64,000 bases of DNA from Metellina segmentata (GCA_947359465.1 OX375879.1:89007578-89071577); one strand, 5' to 3'; positions 62,401-64,000 are shown, counted from the stretch's first letter. Translations and numbers: made by a program. The notes: generated by a model from the letters alone, not told the origin.

Positions 62401-63230
62401 TGGAAATTTAATTTCACCTATAAATTAATCTGAATCAATGCTGAATTACTTTTTTCCGAGGAGATAAAATGGTTTGGTATAAAATTAAATTTATTATAAA
62501 TTAATATTTTTTTAATTTACATTTTTATTACATATTTTATTTTCTACAGTCTTCCTCCAACTAAAACTTAGATTTCAGCATACTTTATGAAAATGAAATT
62601 GTATAAATTTATTCCTACTTGCACACTACACCAATTTTTGAAATTAGTGTTTAGTTTGACACAAAAGTATTGCTAAATAACTTTATATATACATATGTTT
62701 ACTTTTGGAAATTTTAAATTACTTACTAAGAAATACCATTGCTGTATGCATCGAAACTTGTTCATCTTTCTCGACTAAACTGATAATTATGTGTGGATTT
62801 CTTTGCAGAACATCTAGTAAAGTTGACAAATAAGCTTCTTTCCGAACCATCAATTGTTGTCTTTCTTCTAAGCACAATATAGAGCATGCAAAACAAATGT
62901 TAACATCTGTTTTACCAAATTGATGCTTGAAAACCCATTGTGATCCATGATTTAATGAATCCTTACAGGATAATTCCGATTGATTCATCTCTAAAAAAGT
63001 TCAGGCGTTATAATACTTTATATGAGAAAAGTAGATTTTCATTCTAAAATATACAACAATAACTCAGAGTTGTTAAATTCTAAAATTATAGTTTCAGGAA
63101 ATAAGGTCTAGTAACAAACTATTCTATGTAAACCATAATGAGAAAGATAAAAAATTCTTATTAAAAATAGATTATAAAAGGTATAATAACAAATATATAA
63201 TAATCAAATTATTGGTATATTTAACTTACC
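2407..63230 (-). CDS. Host gene locus, armadillo/HEAT-type protein, possibly MEI1-like (5' part)
   Basis: This entry is the whole spliced gene; the exons are listed separately. A 5' UTR exon ends at 63230 and ten coding exons follow toward the left edge. From the ATG at 62988 the exon lengths are 262, 70, 35, 48, 74, 106, 207, 219, 61 and 71 nt. That makes 384 codons plus one base with no stop, and each intron phase matches on both sides. The product is rich in Leu, Ile, Val and amphipathic helices, with no signal peptide or obvious membrane span, like an armadillo/HEAT solenoid. The last two exons contain CCLLLF and FYEKCQVIYG, which resemble what I remember of meiosis inhibitor protein 1 (MEI1), a meiotic recombination factor. 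That identity is a memory-based guess. The gene continues beyond the left edge. Introns range from 239 nt to about 15 kb and hold every transposon in the window except the ones at the two edges. Confidence 0.75.
2901..2969 (-). other. Coding-like island inside intron 10, not joinable
   Basis: The acceptor CATATTTTTAG is followed by a frame reading DIMIVLFNCGIFAVVELFPI, then DF and T|GTAAGG, a good donor. The open frame actually runs on for another 25 or so codons. It looks like real armadillo coding sequence, but its phases (in 1, out 1) fit neither exon 10 (out 0 or 2) nor exon 11 (in 2). It may be an exon whose neighbours I mis-set, a mutually exclusive exon, or a damaged duplicate. Confidence 0.35.
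3137..3197 (-). CDS. Host gene exon 10
   Basis: After the acceptor GCTACTTTTACAG the frame continues with LLFEVVSGKNELLTELVSF. The incoming split codon gives Glu, so the join reads DENVP-E-LLFEVV. Two donors are possible. TTA|GTATCA at 3148 leaves phase 0, while TTTTC|GTATTG at 3137 leaves phase 2. The second is preferred because it joins exon 11 in frame (LVSF-S-TVLCC). The other two frames of the exon contain stops. Confidence 0.6.
3666..3687. repeat. (AAT)n microsatellite
   Basis: About six AAT units follow an A-rich lead. This is an ordinary simple repeat within about 2.9 kb of AT-rich intron 9. Confidence 0.8.
4935..5045 (+). repeat. tRNA-like sequence, possible SINE head
   Basis: GTAGCTTAGTGGTAGAAA resembles an RNA polymerase III box A, and GGTTCAATTCC near 5031-5041 is close to a box B. 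The spacing of about 80 bases is too long for a plain tRNA and no cloverleaf closes. A tRNA-derived SINE or tRNA pseudogene with an insertion is more likely. Confidence 0.4.
5270..5452 (+). repeat. Diverged copy of the roughly 190-bp dispersed repeat A
   Basis: The order GGGTTTGGGAAGGTGGAATG, TTCAGG, TTGAAAATTCGAGGTC and TTGTGTTGCTCCAGCGCGAC matches the fuller copies at 18925 and 37732, with internal loss. The end, with TAATTAAAATAC, corresponds to the short TTAAC-rich tail of the family. Confidence 0.5.
5690..5960. repeat. SINE-like segment with tRNA-like 3' half
   Basis: On the minus strand at 5890-5930 the sequence ACAGG-GTCGATT-CCTGT forms a perfect five-pair T-arm with a box B loop. On the plus strand GGGGTTTTATGGTGCTAGGG near 5739 resembles GATTTTATGGCGCAATGG, read on the minus strand in the copy at 53090-53235. 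The two halves lie in opposite orientation here, so this may be two adjacent insertions. Confidence 0.45.
6089..6307 (-). CDS. Host gene exon 9
   Basis: The acceptor TTGTTTTTATCTAG is followed by 219 nt with phase 1 at both ends. The 72 whole codons begin LLKIFIHKDTKRIHSLFEN and end HAQKLIDENVP. The donor is CCCG|GTAATT. The sequence contains several Cys (FACV, IVHCVCQIL) and further amphipathic helices. Continuity with exon 8 (KNSLALLKIFI) is good evidence that both belong to one protein. The upstream intron carries the near-intact Tc1 element at 7110-8518. Confidence 0.85.
7110..8518 (+). mobile_element. Tc1-type DNA transposon, near-complete copy 1 (1409 bp)
   Basis: Inverted ends start CACTCTATAAC and finish GTTATAGAGTG, with ATCGACGCAC shared further in. 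A TA dinucleotide flanks both sides, at 7108-7109 and 8519-8520, which is the expected Tc1/mariner target duplication. It sits in intron 8 of the host gene, in the opposite orientation to that gene. It is very similar to the inverted copy at 56027-57428, so the family was active recently. Confidence 0.9.
7359..8371 (+). pseudogene. Tc1-like transposase with one frameshift
   Basis: The ATG at 7359 starts MPRRRIRAHYEQLSEF, followed by a helix-turn-helix DNA-binding region with SEFERGRIIGLKEAGWANRR. The catalytic core shows VFSDESRF, FQQDNTRPH and SPIEHVW, the Asp, Asp and Glu of a DDE transposase. By my count 32 residues separate the second Asp from the Glu, against 34 in classical Tc1. Near 8213 one base is missing in the glycine codon after WDML, so the frame stops at 8231. 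The true C-terminus, ending RRVAACIQARGGSTPY, continues in another frame to 8371. The in-frame TTG at 7290 is not the start. Confidence 0.85.
8521..10297. other. Intron 8, left of exon 8
   Basis: Mostly unique AT-rich sequence. Near 9780-9960 the plus strand has short frames (for example a Phe-rich stretch reading RKFFHMSFPAV) that might be a decayed hAT-type transposase end, but I could not support it. Confidence 0.35.
9451..9513. repeat. 26-bp tandem duplication
   Basis: AGAGCGGTTTTCGATCTG plus eight bases is repeated twice, followed by a partial third start AGAGCTGTTCTC. Related CTGTTCTCCGTT motifs precede it from 9415. Confidence 0.7.
10298..10504 (-). CDS. Host gene exon 8
   Basis: The acceptor AAATATTATTTCAG precedes a 207-nt exon of 68 whole codons with phase 1 at both ends. 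It opens with QVFHNLASAMSDSSEEVRSA and continues IAYVFLQVYSSDS; it then runs through VINSLIAKGILCTLKKGQ. The donor is TTAG|GTATTC. The segment SDSSEEVRSAIAYVF is a characteristic armadillo/HEAT turn and helix start. The last base plus CT of exon 9 makes Ala, so the protein reads AMKNSL-A-LLKIFIHK without a break. Confidence 0.85.
12374..12479 (-). CDS. Host gene exon 7
   Basis: The acceptor AAATTCTTACAG and the donor AGAC|GTAAGT enclose 106 nt. Thirty-five codons start in phase 0 with IEEELNYLQSLPRFHLLG, continue with RLLQVFPEISYLLLSHR, and leave one base. The hydrophobic heptad-like spacing again suggests armadillo helices. The split codon with exon 8 gives Pro, so the join reads LLSHR-P-QVFHNLASAM. 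An open frame on the opposite strand across the same bases is a shadow of this exon. Confidence 0.8.
12480..14794. other. Intron 6, unique part
   Basis: AT-rich sequence with no recognised repeat or exon-like island. Confidence 0.4.
14795..15020 (-). repeat. Dispersed repeat A, minus copy
   Basis: CACACTGTAGCAACACGG, GATTCGACGATAAGACCTCG, AATCAGTCAGATGACGAGG and GAGCTGGCAAATC follow in the same order as the reverse complement of the copies at 18925 and 37732. The family has a short tail of TTAAC/TTACC type rather than poly(A). Confidence 0.6.
15779..16461. mobile_element. Small TIR element containing a simple repeat (Tigger-like MITE)
   Basis: The ends CCTTCGTATAACACGG and CCGTATTATAAGAAGG form 16-bp inverted repeats with two mismatches. 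Variants of ATAACACGG or TTACACGG recur several times just inside both ends, a layout common for pogo/Tigger-type non-autonomous elements. There is no transposase. The centre is the TCTG/TGTCT array at 15965-16235. Confidence 0.5.
15965..16235 (+). repeat. Imperfect TGTCT/TCTGG pentanucleotide array
   Basis: About 270 bp are built from TGTCT, GTCTG and TCTGG units with few A residues on this strand. The Cys/Leu/Ser-rich frames across it are translation artefacts of the repeat. Confidence 0.85.
16465..18100. other. AT-rich intronic sequence
   Basis: No gene, terminal repeat or exon-like island recognised. Confidence 0.4.
18105..18420 (-). pseudogene. Non-LTR retrotransposon C-terminal zinc-knuckle fragment
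   Basis: The minus frame reads HDHLYRISLAGSPTCLLCG and then SDMTG. This corresponds to the cysteine/histidine knuckle that ends ORF2 of many arthropod RNase H-bearing retrotransposons. Only about 70 codons remain, and the rest of ORF2 is absent. Confidence 0.55.
18925..19132 (+). repeat. Dispersed repeat A, plus copy with duplicated tail
   Basis: GTTGGCGTGGTGTGGAAGTT, GTGATTCAAAATTACAAGGC and TTGTGTTGCTCCAGTGAGAC define the family. The tail unit GTTAACATTAACTACCA is present twice in tandem, as expected when a SINE-like element ends in a short repeat. Confidence 0.65.
19830..20025 (+). pseudogene. Tc1-like transposase N-terminal fragment
   Basis: MSKHQHLDNGMRWKIVGRLE is a typical Tc1 N-terminal helix-turn-helix start, followed after stops by LNVTARLVSNL and KQLQNT. 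It ends after about 60 codons and lacks the DDE domain. Confidence 0.6.
20160..20900 (-). pseudogene. DUF7869-type transposon-associated protein, decayed and internally deleted
   Basis: On the minus strand a first part reads FSKITIYFNELPDKDTQGLF, then RRRRSDTGTS and KFDSK-like basic segments. A second part after a stop reads LFLFSDECR, SLLRMCIALFKLRVIEKVE, FFSTKGNSFLLCDRDFGTMK and LPDEYEELMRKLSN. The combination SDEC...NSFLLCDRDFG is the signature I associate with DUF7869 proteins, which are repetitive in arthropods and probably transposon-derived. The middle of the protein is missing and at least four stops interrupt it. The family name is from memory. Confidence 0.55.
21158..21516. repeat. 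Nested palindromes with a duplicated 64-bp unit
   Basis: GTTGTAAAAAGGTGACACGT begins a unit at about 21159 that recurs, about 88% alike, at about 21321. Within each unit TTGTAAAAAGG and CCTTTTTACAA form a hairpin. AAGTTTCGGATAT also pairs with ATATCCGAAACTT at about 21230. A third, inverted terminus CCCTTTTTACAACAAC is near 21501. No ORF belongs to it; it may be the wreck of a MITE-like element. Confidence 0.55.
21800..22302 (+). pseudogene. Tc1-like transposon remnant, 3' part
   Basis: FQQDNARLHITTVSRACI gives the second catalytic Asp region and, in another frame, YSPDLYPIENV gives the catalytic Glu. The right terminus ...GTTGTCTTAGAGTGTA near 22300 resembles the CACTCTATAAC-type end of the element at 7110. 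The left two-thirds and the left terminus are missing. Confidence 0.6.
22303..23375. other. AT-rich intronic sequence
   Basis: No gene or recognisable repeat seen. Confidence 0.4.
23376..24164 (-). mobile_element. Tc1/mariner-superfamily element with about 80-bp TIRs, internally deleted
   Basis: The left end (23376-23462) and right end (24086-24164) are inverted copies sharing GAGTTGGAC, TTTTCAAATGGAA and CACAGTGGTTATGTATATCA. TA flanks both ends, at 23374-23375 and 24165-24166. On the minus strand, PPHFPDLT and GYLKSKVYVNRPQTIYDLN followed by NFRKRLEECIKRDGQHF is the C-terminus of a transposase with a PDLxxxDFFLWG-type third acidic motif. Stops and a large internal deletion remove the rest. 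A perfect 17-bp palindrome lies at 23750-23787. Confidence 0.7.
23750..23787. repeat. Perfect 17-bp inverted repeat with a 4-nt loop
   Basis: TTATGTACCCTAGAAAC, loop ATGC, then its exact reverse complement. It lies just upstream of the surviving transposase end and marks the break where the rest of the gene is missing. Confidence 0.85.
24167..24929. other. AT-rich intronic sequence
   Basis: No feature supported. Confidence 0.4.
24930..25155 (-). pseudogene. Short Tc1-like transposase fragment
   Basis: The minus frame KSPDLNASTKFAVVEK matches the SPDLNPIENLW-AVVKK region around the catalytic Glu, here degenerate. The following codons in another frame (KDHVKAILATPTYRKE) are consistent with a transposase C-terminus but not diagnostic. 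Confidence 0.4.
25178..26079 (-). mobile_element. Pogo-like deletion derivative, copy A (inverted)
   Basis: The terminus at 26052-26079 (GTTTACAATTACCACTCCTG on plus) corresponds to the inverted ends of copy B. The minus frame LKHHTYGEVLTTDQVLSRLK followed by EAEEKK is a charged C-terminal segment similar to that after the DDE domain of pogo/Tigger transposases. The order of segments matches copy B from 38496 to about 39745, after which copy A is truncated. No catalytic domain is present. Confidence 0.55.
26080..27393. other. Intron 6 next to exon 6
   Basis: AT-rich, with no element recognised. Confidence 0.4.
27394..27467 (-). CDS. Host gene exon 6 (74 nt)
   Basis: A textbook acceptor (TTTTTTACTTCCCACAG) and donor (GTTGAG|GTAAGTA) bound 74 nt. 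The exon has two bases and 24 codons ending on a codon boundary: LLLFLIHIEKEEVRLAVAQK, then LTVE. The alternating hydrophobic and charged pattern is typical of a HEAT/armadillo helix pair. The out-phase of 0 matches exon 7. Skipping this exon would shift the frame, because 74 is not a multiple of three. The two introns flanking it carry inverted copies of the same pogo-like element. Confidence 0.8.
28195..28835 (+). pseudogene. Non-LTR retrotransposon RNase H/3' remnant
   Basis: The plus frame THVGLFCLQWILSHVGLFGN followed by DIVDFLVKGGSGAY is the C-terminal part of an RNase H domain (the HV.. GN..D motif). It is followed by SDLTSGEIYSLHKSK, typical of arthropod non-LTR ORF2. The GTTCTTTGGACTTGGTC segment near 28748 also occurs, inverted, in the fragment at 43900. 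A partial dispersed repeat A (minus) lies at 28636-28690. Confidence 0.55.
28836..31883. other. Unique AT-rich part of intron 5
   Basis: Besides an (AC)n run at 29433-29453, I see no gene or element. Small open frames on both strands are AT-rich noise. Confidence 0.4.
29433..29453. repeat. (AC)n microsatellite
   Basis: About ten AC units. Confidence 0.9.
32191..33076 (+). pseudogene. LOA element ORF1, DUF4780-type nucleic-acid-binding protein
   Basis: The ATG at 32191 opens MEKMKTKTKLPTPKRKTHS, a basic N-terminus. Two frameshifts (about 32240 and 32540) separate the next parts. The middle is Lys/Arg-rich (AAKKRLTKERKLAEG). The last 170 codons carry LSEEQLMTFQLDAMSKIEG, WLTRTVREMSPWNGLSLLV, WGILNQKSGNEGRTIVVSI and GFTQVQARA, matching the DUF4780 domain found in ORF1 of several arthropod retrotransposons and probably involved in RNA binding. 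The stop at 33074 overlaps the start of ORF2 by 26 bases. Confidence 0.75.
33051..36682 (+). pseudogene. LOA element ORF2: endonuclease, reverse transcriptase, RNase H, zinc knuckle
   Basis: The ATG at 33051 begins MSMKLLQTNLQHKR. An apurinic-type endonuclease follows (IALIQEPW, GCDSNAHHTIWGSSN, FITSVRKEVLDITLAS). The RT domain has PWRKARVVFLPKPGKS, FLDIEGAFD, GCPQGGVLSPLLWN and the catalytic YADD at 35055-35066. RNase H shows WYTDGSR, FQAELLAII, FSDSQAALKA and WVPGHTGVEGNENTD, so all four acidic residues are present. A CRKCNMAEETAHHIRFEC knuckle ends the protein. Frameshifts near 33690, 34340 and 36440 divide it into four frames; the longest intact piece (34462-36483) spans RT and RNase H. 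Confidence 0.85.
36767..36790 (+). repeat. (TATGAC)4 tail of the LOA element
   Basis: Four perfect TATGAC units end the element. The last AC can be assigned to either the tail or the target duplication. Confidence 0.85.
36800..37731. other. Intron 5, no supported feature
   Basis: Short open frames at 36923-37153 (plus) and 37092-37313 (minus) overlap each other and resemble nothing I recognise. Confidence 0.35.
37732..37918 (+). repeat. Dispersed repeat A, best-preserved copy
   Basis: It starts GTTGGCGTGGAAGTTTGGAG, has GACCGTGGTTCAAAATTACG and GTTGTCCTCGAATCTTTCCC, and ends TACGACGTTAACTAAAATTA. The GGTTCAAAATT segment is loosely box B-like, so a SINE origin is possible but not shown. Confidence 0.65.
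38496..40551 (+). mobile_element. Pogo-like deletion derivative, copy B
   Basis: Terminal inverted repeats at 38496-38525 (GTCAGATGGGGTAATCGTAA) and 40521-40551 (GTTTACAAATACCCCGCCTG) bound the element. The motif GTAATTGTAAAC or its variants recurs inside. The frame at 39344-39649 (GEVLITDQVLSRLKEAKEKK) is the charged tail of a pogo/Tigger-type transposase. It is followed after a break by DKFCVTIDMSKQLYLFQPV at 39714-39950. The DDE domain has been deleted. A C-homopolymer run lies at 39977-39998. Confidence 0.55.
40870..42031 (+). pseudogene. Tc1-like transposon, 5'-truncated, transposase with several frameshifts
   Basis: YEQLSEFERGRIIGMMEAGW near 40884 matches the N-terminus of the family at 7110. 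The frame then shifts at least four times. Later parts include VMVWGAIAYDTRSPLILI, FQQDNARPHIARMSQVCL and SPIVHIWDYLGRQ. The catalytic Glu of SPIEHVW is Val here, so the protein would be dead even without frameshifts. The C-terminus ends near 41878 in the same GGPTEY-type tail. The right terminus ...ATTGCAATGAGTGTA ends at 42031. No matching left terminus was found. Confidence 0.75.
42134..42181 (-). CDS. Host gene exon 5 (48 nt)
   Basis: The acceptor TTTTTATATAG and the donor GAAT|GTGAGTAC bound a 48-nt exon with phase 1 at both ends. It encodes LCCGVSGRVTTSSGE. The outgoing T plus GT of exon 6 makes Cys, so the protein reads SSGEC-LLLFLIHI. The base composition is clearly less AT-rich than the flanking intron. 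The downstream intron of about 14.7 kb holds the LOA retrotransposon, one pogo-like copy and a Tc1 pseudogene. Confidence 0.7.
42182..43890. other. Intron 4, unique part
   Basis: AT-rich. A box A-like GATGGTCCAGTGGTTGGAT near 42814 has no matching box B or cloverleaf. Confidence 0.35.
43900..44490 (-). pseudogene. Non-LTR retrotransposon RNase H/3' remnant
   Basis: The minus frame WILSNVDTVGNETADMLAKQ followed by GCV is the C-terminal RNase H motif (GNE..AD..AK). Farther along, MDNQELVAVRLVSRGFLDLV resembles the end of ORF2 in the same group as the remnant at 28195. Stops are frequent. Confidence 0.5.
44500..46388. other. Intron 4, no supported feature
   Basis: The 70-codon plus frame at 45022-45234 is hydrophobic and AT-rich and has no recognisable domain. 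Confidence 0.35.
46389..46943 (+). mobile_element. Tc1-type element with terminus fused to mid-transposase
   Basis: The left end ATGGACAAAAGTATTTGGAC (46391) and the right end GCAGTGTCCAAATCGTGTAT (about 46921) are inverted. Only 20 bases inside the left end the reading frame is already GGGYILVWGCFSCLGLGPL, the middle of the catalytic domain. The DNA-binding domain and first Asp are therefore deleted. Later FQQNRASCHIAKRM replaces the usual QQDNA (Asp to Asn), and IEHLWDNLERRVR retains the Glu. A stop and frameshifts follow. Confidence 0.7.
47410..49080 (+). pseudogene. ZBED5-like hAT transposase pseudogene
   Basis: The remains of a BED zinc finger end read CLLCNKTLSNESMKLFKLKE near 47430. 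They are followed after stops by YYISLLIAKFEKPHTIGKER, VQRRIDEMAQ and FSIQLDAATFPANEALLLTF. A frameshift at about 47940 leads to LSNILSVANDGAPAMI and VIHRQHFVTKNLSA. Another at about 48190 leads to MEVRWLSKSACLDR. The C-terminal hAT dimerisation part, FLSSYLVERGFSAAMSFITK, ends at 49077. The family is recognised from ZBED5/SCAN-type proteins, many of which are domesticated in vertebrates; this copy has at least four breaks and is not functional. Confidence 0.8.
49244..49387 (+). repeat. Nine 16-bp tandem units in the hAT 3' region
   Basis: The unit CTACTTTCAATAAATA repeats exactly nine times with no length variation. Substitutions are confined to a few positions, and seven of the nine units contain AATAAA. 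Related ATAAATACT motifs extend upstream to about 49120. Confidence 0.85.
49554..49640. repeat. Short ACCACTA/GGGACTAGACT array at the hAT right end
   Basis: CACTAGAGGGACTAGACTAC and variants with ACCACTACTAG alternate over about 85 bp, starting within the hAT terminus itself. Confidence 0.65.
50083..50117 (-). CDS. Host gene exon 4 (35 nt micro-exon)
   Basis: A pyrimidine-rich acceptor AAATGTTTCAG is followed by 35 nt and then GATG|GTAAGTTTG, a strong donor. Only one frame is open: one base, the eleven codons ESIKCIEMIGD, and one base. The other two frames have stops. The outgoing G joins AT of exon 5 to make Asp, giving EMIGDD-LCCGVSG. The exon is followed by an intron of about 7.9 kb that contains the hAT element. 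Confidence 0.7.
50118..52392. other. Intron 3, unique AT-rich part
   Basis: A 112-codon minus frame at 51555-51893 is Lys/Leu/Phe-rich, without domain or splice context; I do not call it a gene. Confidence 0.4.
52393..52560 (-). repeat. Dispersed repeat A, minus copy
   Basis: CAATTGACGACGATCCGG, CACCTTGTAATTTTGAACCG, TGATCAGATGACGAG and GAGCTGGCACCTCACTCTC correspond to the reverse of the copy at 37732. Confidence 0.6.
53090..53235 (-). repeat. SINE-like repeat
   Basis: On the minus strand TTAGTTAGCCGTGATCGAGA and GTTTGATTCTATGCC (box B-like) are followed by GATTTTATGGCGCAATGGCC. This order resembles the segments at 5690-5960. Confidence 0.4.
53280..53512 (-). pseudogene. Tc1/mariner transposase fragment
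   Basis: The minus frame PKGSADLNPIENL matches the SPDLNPIENLW motif carrying the catalytic Glu, followed by frames reading the family's C-terminal start. The surrounding frames are broken. Confidence 0.5.
53513..54749. other. Intron 3, no supported feature
   Basis: A minus-strand acceptor TTTTCTAG near 54100 precedes a 22-nt frame of usable phase. It was not accepted as an exon because exon 3 fits better. Confidence 0.35.
54755..55846 (+). pseudogene. Gypsy-type integrase (pol C-terminus), interrupted
   Basis: A His/Cys zinc-binding motif (HISHAG...CDICIRHK) is followed by FVSMDIVGPLGNAG (first Asp) and, after a stop at 55079, ILTDLGMQFTSE (second Asp). The Glu region reads GASEIINSSL in another frame. 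From 55301 an open frame of 181 codons has the C-terminal region with HATTGFTPNHLHFGRN and LRILNVGDTVYLRSK, ending near 55846. Several stops make it inactive. Confidence 0.75.
56027..57428 (-). mobile_element. Tc1-type DNA transposon, near-complete copy 2 (1402 bp)
   Basis: It has the same CACTCTATAAC ends and ATCGACGCAC subterminal sequence as the copy at 7110, in reverse orientation, with TA at 56025-56026 and 57429-57430. It interrupts the Gypsy remnant, so it is the younger insertion. Confidence 0.9.
56174..57184 (-). pseudogene. Tc1-like transposase with a single nonsense codon
   Basis: The ATG at 57184 opens MPRRRIRAHFEQLSEFERG. All three DDE regions are present: VFSDEFRFQL, FQQDNTRPH and SPIEHVWDMM. 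A TGA at 56330-56332 replaces the glycine codon after WDMM. If that codon is ignored, the frame runs on unbroken for 336 codons to the TAG at 56174, so only one substitution separates it from a full-length protein. The affected codon is the same one hit by the frameshift in copy 1. Confidence 0.9.
58276..58731 (+). repeat. Candidate 3' LTR of the Gypsy element
   Basis: It begins TGTGATATGACA and ends TGTCATCACCA, an imperfect TG...CA inverted pair, after GATGGGG that could be the end of a polypurine tract. Inside are a GC-richer block and AATAAATAAATAA near 58673 as a polyadenylation signal. No second LTR is in the window to confirm it. Confidence 0.4.
58732..60096. other. Intron 3, no supported feature
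   Basis: AT-rich. A minus-strand acceptor-like site near 58895 has no consistent exon. Confidence 0.35.
60097..61600 (+). mobile_element. Tc1-type transposon with about 187-bp terminal inverted repeats
   Basis: The left repeat 60097-60282 and the right repeat 61413-61600 are inverted copies, starting CACTCGCTGTCAAAAGTTAA on the left and CACTCACTGGCAAAAGTTAA (reverse) on the right. TA flanks both ends, at 60095-60096 and 61601-61602. The long repeats set it apart from the roughly 50-bp ends of the 7110 family. It lies in intron 3 of the host gene, 72 bp from exon 3. Confidence 0.85.
60363..61347 (+). pseudogene. Tc1-like transposase (DD34E-type), decayed
   Basis: The ATG at 60363 gives MASRRRMVDSERWSSVGRLE, a Tc1 N-terminus, then stops. 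Recognisable parts are LWKQF, RRLHMNRLYARVPRGGRL, LMDDNARPHRAGIIDDYLES and SPDLNPIDALGRTVYARF. The catalytic Glu is gone: a 12-bp in-frame deletion appears to have removed the residues usually between NPI and DALGR. The C-terminus MVTRCKLCMRMRGGHIPY ends at 61347. From the second Asp to NPI the count is 34, as in classical Tc1. Confidence 0.8.
61673..61742 (-). CDS. Host gene exon 3
   Basis: A 70-nt exon follows the acceptor TTGATTTCAACAG. It carries two bases, 22 codons (TNVSHCKFLYFF..NKADILI) and two bases. The donor is TTTT|GTAATC, weaker than the others. It is accepted because it is the one candidate found whose phases (in 1, out 2) bridge exon 2 and exon 4. The split codons give Lys on the left and Leu on the right, so the join reads ADILIL-ESIKCIEM, a plausible continuous helix. 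The right end of the Tc1 element at 60097-61600 lies only 72 nt downstream of this donor, inside the next intron. Confidence 0.6.
61830..61936. repeat. Four 26-27 bp tandem units
   Basis: TTTAATTGCTTAATATATTT plus seven bases repeats four times, the first unit lacking one base. It lies in intron 2, just upstream of exon 3 on the gene strand. Confidence 0.8.
62727..62990 (-). CDS. Host gene exon 2, start codon exon
   Basis: The acceptor CTTTTTTAG precedes AG-ATG, with the initiator at 62988. The exon encodes 87 residues beginning MNQSELSCKDS and ending HTAMVFL, then one base of a split codon before a perfect GTAAGT donor at 62726. Visible segments include ICFACSILCLEERQQLMV, LSTLLDVLQRNP and HIIISLVEKDE, which read as consecutive amphipathic helices of an armadillo-type repeat. 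There is no signal peptide. The start is supported by the in-frame stop in the upstream UTR exon. The outgoing phase (one base) matches the next exon, which opens with two bases. Confidence 0.8.
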
Positions 63231-63290
63231 TGTTGTTAATTGGTTTTAACCAAGCTTATGAAAGATATTATTCAGATAAAAAATAATAAT
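63230..63290 (-). other. 5' UTR exon of the host gene (3' boundary defined)
   Basis: On the minus strand the sequence AACAACAG is followed by GTAAGTTAAA, a near-consensus splice donor at 63229-63228. The next intron is 239 nt and ends at the TTTTTTAG acceptor before the coding exon at 62990. If this exon were translated in the frame of the downstream ATG it would meet an in-frame TAA six codons before its end, so it is untranslated. Its 5' end, and therefore the transcription start, cannot be fixed from sequence; 63290 is nominal. Confidence 0.6.
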
Positions 63291-63736
63291 TTTGTTCTAT
63301 ACATATACACAATCAAGACTTCAGTTTAAGAGTAAATTATCTGAAACAATATCAAACGATAATTTGGAGCAATTTTCTCTCATTCGTGATAAAAGATTAC
63401 TATTTAAATATCGTCCACTTTTATGGTTTGAATGTAACTTTTAAAATATCGTTTTTTTTAATACGGTTATTTTCATAACTTGTGATTCAATCGTAAATGA
63501 ATCGTTTTCTTAAGGAAAAGAAATAATCTTTTAAAATGATTGAAATGATTTCTTTATTTTTTTCGGAATATTGTACTTGATTTATTTTATTCTACTCAAA
63601 GTTGCATTTGGGGATTATTTTAAAAATAATAAAAGCTTAGTGCTTAGCGAAATGAAATAAAATTCAAAACGTCTTCTAAATTCTTGTCTCTGTGTGTATG
63701 CATTTTATATTTATAATTAACTTTCAACTATATATA
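63291..63736. other. Presumed promoter region of the host gene
   Basis: This is the sequence upstream of the 5' UTR exon on the minus strand. It is AT-rich and I see no diagnostic TATA or initiator placement, so this is positional inference only. Confidence 0.3.
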
Positions 63737-64000
63737 CAGTGGCTCACAAAAGTGTTCGTACACTTGCGAATTTCAATGAAATACTGCTCTTTCTATAAAT
63801 AAAAATTAATATTTTAGAATGGAATTTTTTTAATAATATCTATAACTTGTTCTTAACAAAACTGCTTAAAATATTTAAAAAACAAAGTAAAATGTTTTGT
63901 TGAAAATCAATTTTCAAAAAGTAACAAAACAATTTTACCTCACAAAACTCTTCGTACACTTAAAAAATAATCTACATATTAATAAATATTGTAAATTAGT
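63737..64000 (+). mobile_element. Left end of a Tc1-type element running off the window
   Basis: After TA, CAGTGGCTCACAAAAGTGTT begins a typical Tc1-type terminus. A second direct copy of its CTCACAAAA..TTCGTACACTT portion occurs near 63940, about 197 bp inside, like the outer and inner repeat of an IR/DR end. The transposase would lie to the right of the window. Confidence 0.5.

Noticed and set aside
1..64000. Prokaryotic features such as operons, CRISPR arrays, attachment sites, or a phage/plasmid system
   Set aside because: Spliced exons, non-LTR, hAT, Gypsy and Tc1 elements and the AT-rich intronic background all indicate animal nuclear DNA.

Overview
This is AT-rich animal nuclear DNA, most likely from a spider, probably an orb-weaver. 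The case for a spider is that the Tc1-type transposases, the LOA-type retrotransposon and the degenerate BED/hAT transposase read like families I know as abundant in spider genomes. That assignment comes from memory of the families, not from a search. Nothing prokaryotic is present: no operons, ribosome binding sites or CRISPR arrays.

The backbone of the window is one host gene on the minus strand. It begins near 63.2 kb and runs off the left edge. I traced a 5' UTR exon and ten coding exons by hand at 62727-62990, 61673-61742, 50083-50117, 42134-42181, 27394-27467, 12374-12479, 10298-10504, 6089-6307, 3137-3197 and 2407-2477. Reading phases agree across every junction, giving the first 384 codons of an open protein. 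The product is helical and leucine-rich, of armadillo/HEAT type. A meiosis inhibitor 1 (MEI1)-like protein is my best guess but is unproven. Most exons are short and lie in introns of up to about 15 kb.

The introns are packed with mobile elements. From left to right they hold: a non-LTR remnant (1-560); SINE-like repeats; a nearly intact Tc1 element (7110-8518); a TIR element with a pentanucleotide array (15779-16461); a DUF7869-type pseudogene (20160-20900); a palindrome cluster and Tc1 remnants (21158-25160); two inverted copies of a pogo-like deletion derivative (25178-26079 and 38496-40551); a full-length LOA-clade retrotransposon with an 11-bp target duplication (31895-36788); a Tc1 pseudogene (40870-42031); an internally deleted Tc1 element (46389-46943); a ZBED5-like hAT element (47052-49562); a Gypsy integrase/LTR remnant interrupted by a second near-intact Tc1 copy (54750-58731, insertion 56027-57428); and a Tc1 element with about 187-bp terminal repeats (60097-61600). 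Another Tc1-type terminus starts at 63737 and runs off the right edge.

All transposon genes here appear disabled. The two best Tc1 copies each carry one obvious coding lesion, at the same codon. The window therefore reads as an expanded host gene whose introns have absorbed repeated waves of insertion. Inverted copies of the same families flank host exons and could affect splicing.
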